A stretch of 64,000 bases of DNA from Anodontia alba (Eukaryota; Mollusca; Bivalvia; Lucinida; Lucinidae): contig OZ024825.1 of the NCBI GenBank assembly GCA_964016985.1, positions 7,665,445-7,729,444 of the forward strand. The letters are read 5' to 3'. The position numbers and the translations under genes were made by a program. Positions 25,001 to 29,543 of this stretch are shown piece by piece (positions within the stretch are counted from its first letter, which is position 1; each line of letters opens with the position of its first letter). Below the pieces are notes generated by a model. It did not search any database, had not been told where the DNA came from, and worked only from the letters and a program-made list of their open reading frames with translations.

Positions 25001-28000
25001 GAATATCAAAATATACGATTCTGAAAAGAGGTTTCGCTGGATAGCTGTGAAAACATCTCAGCTGTCATACGACTTTGAAAGACTGATGGTCATATAATTC
25101 TCTTTATTCTTTGCAGACTGACCTTACCTGCGTTGATGCGGATCGTCCTCCCCGATCTAGAGACTTTAAAGGTGAATAGATACTTAATGAATCTAATGTA
25201 CATGAAATAAATGTATTTCTTGACATTTTAGCGCTACGCAGTCATCTTATTGCGGCGGCTACGAAATTCTCCGCTAACTGCAATAATATTCGGAATAACC
25301 CTTTTCCCGAAATCAAGAACCAAAATTTCAAAAGGGCTCATTTGGGCCGCAGCGTGAGAAAATGGACCTTATGACGTGCGTCTAACGCAGTCTGATTAGA
25401 GTCTTCGTTGCCCGCATGAAGAATCGTTGCATTTTTGTCTGTCTAAAATGCACGCAGTTAAGATTCTGATCAGACTGGGCAAATGCTATTTTACTATATA
25501 AAAGTGGGGTTTAAGGGGGTCAAAATTATATAGGCATGTTTTTGTGATGATCAAAAACATCTATAGCAACAAGTTGTCTGGGTCCGACTAGCTAGTTTCG
25601 GCCCGATTATGTCTCATCAGTGACCCACATATAAAGTTTCAAAACTCCCGCAATAGGCTCAGTCCCAGCTAGCATTCTACGTAAATCTACATCGGGCCGT
25701 CATCGGCCCGTCAGCTACCCTGACGGGCCGATGACGGCCCGATATAGATTTACGTAGAATGCTGACTGGGGTGATACCAATGATAACAATGGAACAGAAA
25801 ATATAAATCGAGGGTTGAGCGCAAGACTGACGTAAGTCAGATGGTTGTTTTTCCCCAAACCTAATCTCCTCACCATGAAGGCGTTATGAAGATTATAACA
25901 TTTCTTTCTGTAAACAATGAAAATTTAGGTGCCATTGCTCGTATGAGCAATGGCACCTAAATTTGCATTGTTTACAAAGGGGTCCAAGTTGCCCCTAAAC
26001 AAGGGTTTCAAAAATATGTTTGAGTTACTATAGTCCTGCGCTCAACCCTCGAAATACAGTCGAACTTCAATGGCTCGAACATCTTTGGAACCATGGAAAT
26101 TTGTTCAAGATATGGGTAGTTCGAGCCACTAAGGGGTAATCATGGTGCCAGGTAAGGAAGCAAATAGCGATAATTTAGGGAAATCTTTTCGATCGTCTGT
26201 ACAATAATGGTATGTTGTGTGTACTCATTAGAATCCCATCGATGATGCAATTCTAATGAGTATACATAACATCATTTTCATGATAAAATAGAAAATTTCC
26301 TTAAAATATCCCTAAATATTCGTTTTCTTGAGCTATTGGAAGAATTTCCTAGGGACTCGAAAATGAGTTCGAATCATCCACGGTAAACGAGTCATCCGTG
26401 TTCGAGCCATTGAAGTTTTACTGTACACTATAGTGAAATATTGAGAGACGATATGGAATATTAGCAAATATGTTGCATAAAGTAAAGTGGTGGGCACAAA
26501 CCTGGGCTATTTAAAATTTCAGAAAGATGTCAACAAACTATATTGCATCAGTAAATGGTTACAACAAACTTGTCTCATGTACCCGTATTTCATTTCAAAG
26601 AAACTGGTCATTCGATCGAGTAAATTATAACAATACTCATCCTTATAGGATCCGATAAATTGTATGAAAGTAGCATTTGTCTTCATATTCAGACAACAAA
26701 CAAACATACGTACATCTTATACGTACTGGCCGTCATTTTTCTTGTACCAGACTATTTAGGTCTCTACTCTAGCCAATCCGCCGAAACGGTCACAATTAAC
26801 ACATTTATGCCTAGCGACCATAAAAGGGAGATTGATAAACAATATAGACGCAGATCAGACGCCAGACCAGGACGCGGTATCTAATCAGGATCTACTGTGT
26901 TTGCATTAAGCACAGGGAATTCTGTAAAGCACAGTAATAATAGAAACTGCGCACAATACACTTTTATTGGAAATGGACCTGTCCAAACCGTTGAGCTTTA
27001 TTAACCCTTAAAGCGCCAATCACAACAATTGTCGTCTGCTTTGTCTTCTGCCGGTTACTTTAAAAGTCATTGTGGCAAACAGTGTGGACCCAGATCAGAC
27101 TGCTCCTTTAGGAGCAGTCTGATCTGGGTCCACACTGTTTGCCTATATGCAAAATGTAAGTTTGAAAAGTTTGCAAGAAGATGCAGCAGATGACATAAGC
27201 AGACGACATTTTCAGATGCGGATTTTCTTGGCGCTTTAAGGGTTAAACGTATCCCACGTCCTTGTTCATAATACAGTTTCCTCTTTACATAATTATTCAG
27301 CCTACAGAACAGTTTCCTAGATGATCACTAGATGAACACAGAAATTATATATATATATTGTGATGAAATAAAGAAAAGAGGGCCAAGATGGCCCTGTATC
27401 GCTCACCTGATTACCAGACAAGTTTGAGTCATGTGGCCTTTCGGATGAAGAGAAGAAGTTCAATATAGATTTTCAAGATTCCGACATGCTTGGATTTCCA
27501 ATCAGAATGATTTTAGCTACTTTTGATCTACAAGTTATCTCGATACTTCCAATAAAATTTCGAGTCCATTGCTTTTTTGTTTCAGGAAAATAATCAAAGT
27601 AGATTTTCTATAGGGCTGCTTGGGCGACCATCTTGGATTTCCGATCAGAATGGTTTTAGTTATTTTTTTTTATCTACAGGTCACCCCTATACTTCCTGTC
27701 AAGTTTCGAGTCAATGGACCTTTCTGTTCAGGAGAATAAGTTCAAAATAGATTTTCAAGATAGCAACTGTGGCGGCAATCTTGTATTTCCGATTGGGACA
27801 ATTTTCGCTATTTTTGTTCTACAAGTCACCCTGATGCTTTCTACTAAGTTTCGAGTCAGTTGGCCTTTCAGTTCAGGAGAAGAAGCTCTAAAGATTTCCA
27901 AGATAGCGGTCATGGAGGCCATCTTGGATTTCAGATCTGAATGATTTTAGCTACTTTTTTGTATCTACAAGTCACCCTCATGCTTCCTATCAAGTTTCAA

Positions 28001-29477
28001 GTCAATTAGCCTTTCGCTCCAGCAGAAAAAAGAAAAAAAAAAACATATTTTTAATATGGCGGCCATGGCGGCCATCTTGGATATCCGATTGGAAAGATTA
28101 TAGCTATATTTTATCTACAAGTAAACCATGATGCTTTCTAGCAGGTTTCCAGTCAGTTTGCCTTTTGGTTCAGGAGAAGAAGAAGAGAGAGAGAGAGAAA
28201 AAAAAAAGATTTTCAAAATTGCGACCATCTTGGATTTACGATCTGAACGATTATAGCTGTTTTAATCTACAAGTCACCCCCATGCTTCCTACCAAGTTTC
28301 AAGGCAATTGGTGTTTCAGTTGAGGAGAAGAATCGAAATAAAAAGATTTCCAAGATGGCTGCCATCTTGGATTTCCGATTGGAACAATTTTAGCTATTTT
28401 TGATCTACCAGTTACCCCGATGCTTCCTACAATGTTTCGAGCCAGTTGGCCTTTCGGTTCAGGAGAAGAAGCGAAAAATAGATTTTCAAGATGGCGATCA
28501 TGCCGGCCATTTTGGATTTCCGATCGGAATGATTTTAGCTTTTTTATCTACAAGTCACCCTGATGCATCCTACCCAGTTTCAAGTCAGTTGGCCTTTCGG
28601 TTCAGGAGAAGAAGCGAAAAATATATTTTCAAGATTTTGGCCACGGCGGCCATCTGGGATTTCCCATCGTACGCCATTAGAGCTAGTTTTGATCTACAAG
28701 TCACCCCGATGCTTCCTACCAAGTTTCAAGTCACTTGGCCTCTCTGGAGAAGAAGCAAAAAAAAAAAAAAAAAATGATTTTCAAGATGGCCGCCATGGCA
28801 GCCATGTTGGATTCCCGATCGGAAGCGTCACGAAATCATGCCTATATAATTTTGACCCCCTAAGATCCCTCTTTATATAGTAAAACTGGGGTTTACAGGG
28901 GTATACATTATTTTTCTTATTTTTTCTCGAAAACATAGCTTGTGGGTACTCGTTAGAACGGCCTTGCCAAGGCGGTTTTAACGAGTACTCACAATCTATA
29001 TTTTGAGCAGAAATATGAAAAACATCAGAGATATTTATCTGAAAATGGTCAGTTTTTGGAGGTGAAATTTTCTATATATTTGAATAGGCGTGTTTTCGTA
29101 GTGGGATTTTAGCTATTTTTGATCTAAAAGCCACCGTGATGCTTCCTGCCAAGTTTCAAGTTAATTGGCCTTTAGATTGATGAGAAGAAGCAAAGAAATA
29201 GATTTTCAAGATGGCGGCCATGGCGGCCATCTTGAATTTCCGATCGGAACAATTTTTGCTATTTTTTGATCTACAAGTCACCCCGATGCTTCCTGCCAAG
29301 TTTCAAGTCCATTGGACTTTCGGTTCAGGAGAAGGTGAAAAATAGATTTTCAAGATGGCGGCCAGGGCAGCCATCTTGGACCCGATTGTAAAAGATTTTA
29401 GCTTTTTTTTTTATCTACAAGTCACGTCGATGCTTCTTTCCAAGCTGCAAGTCCTTGCCTTTCCGTTCAGGAGAAAA

Positions 29478-29543
<66 letters not shown>

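Noticed and set aside
28400..28880. Open frames of 125 and 105 codons
   Set aside because: They are read from T3 tandem units and an A run; the same phrase repeats in shifted frames.
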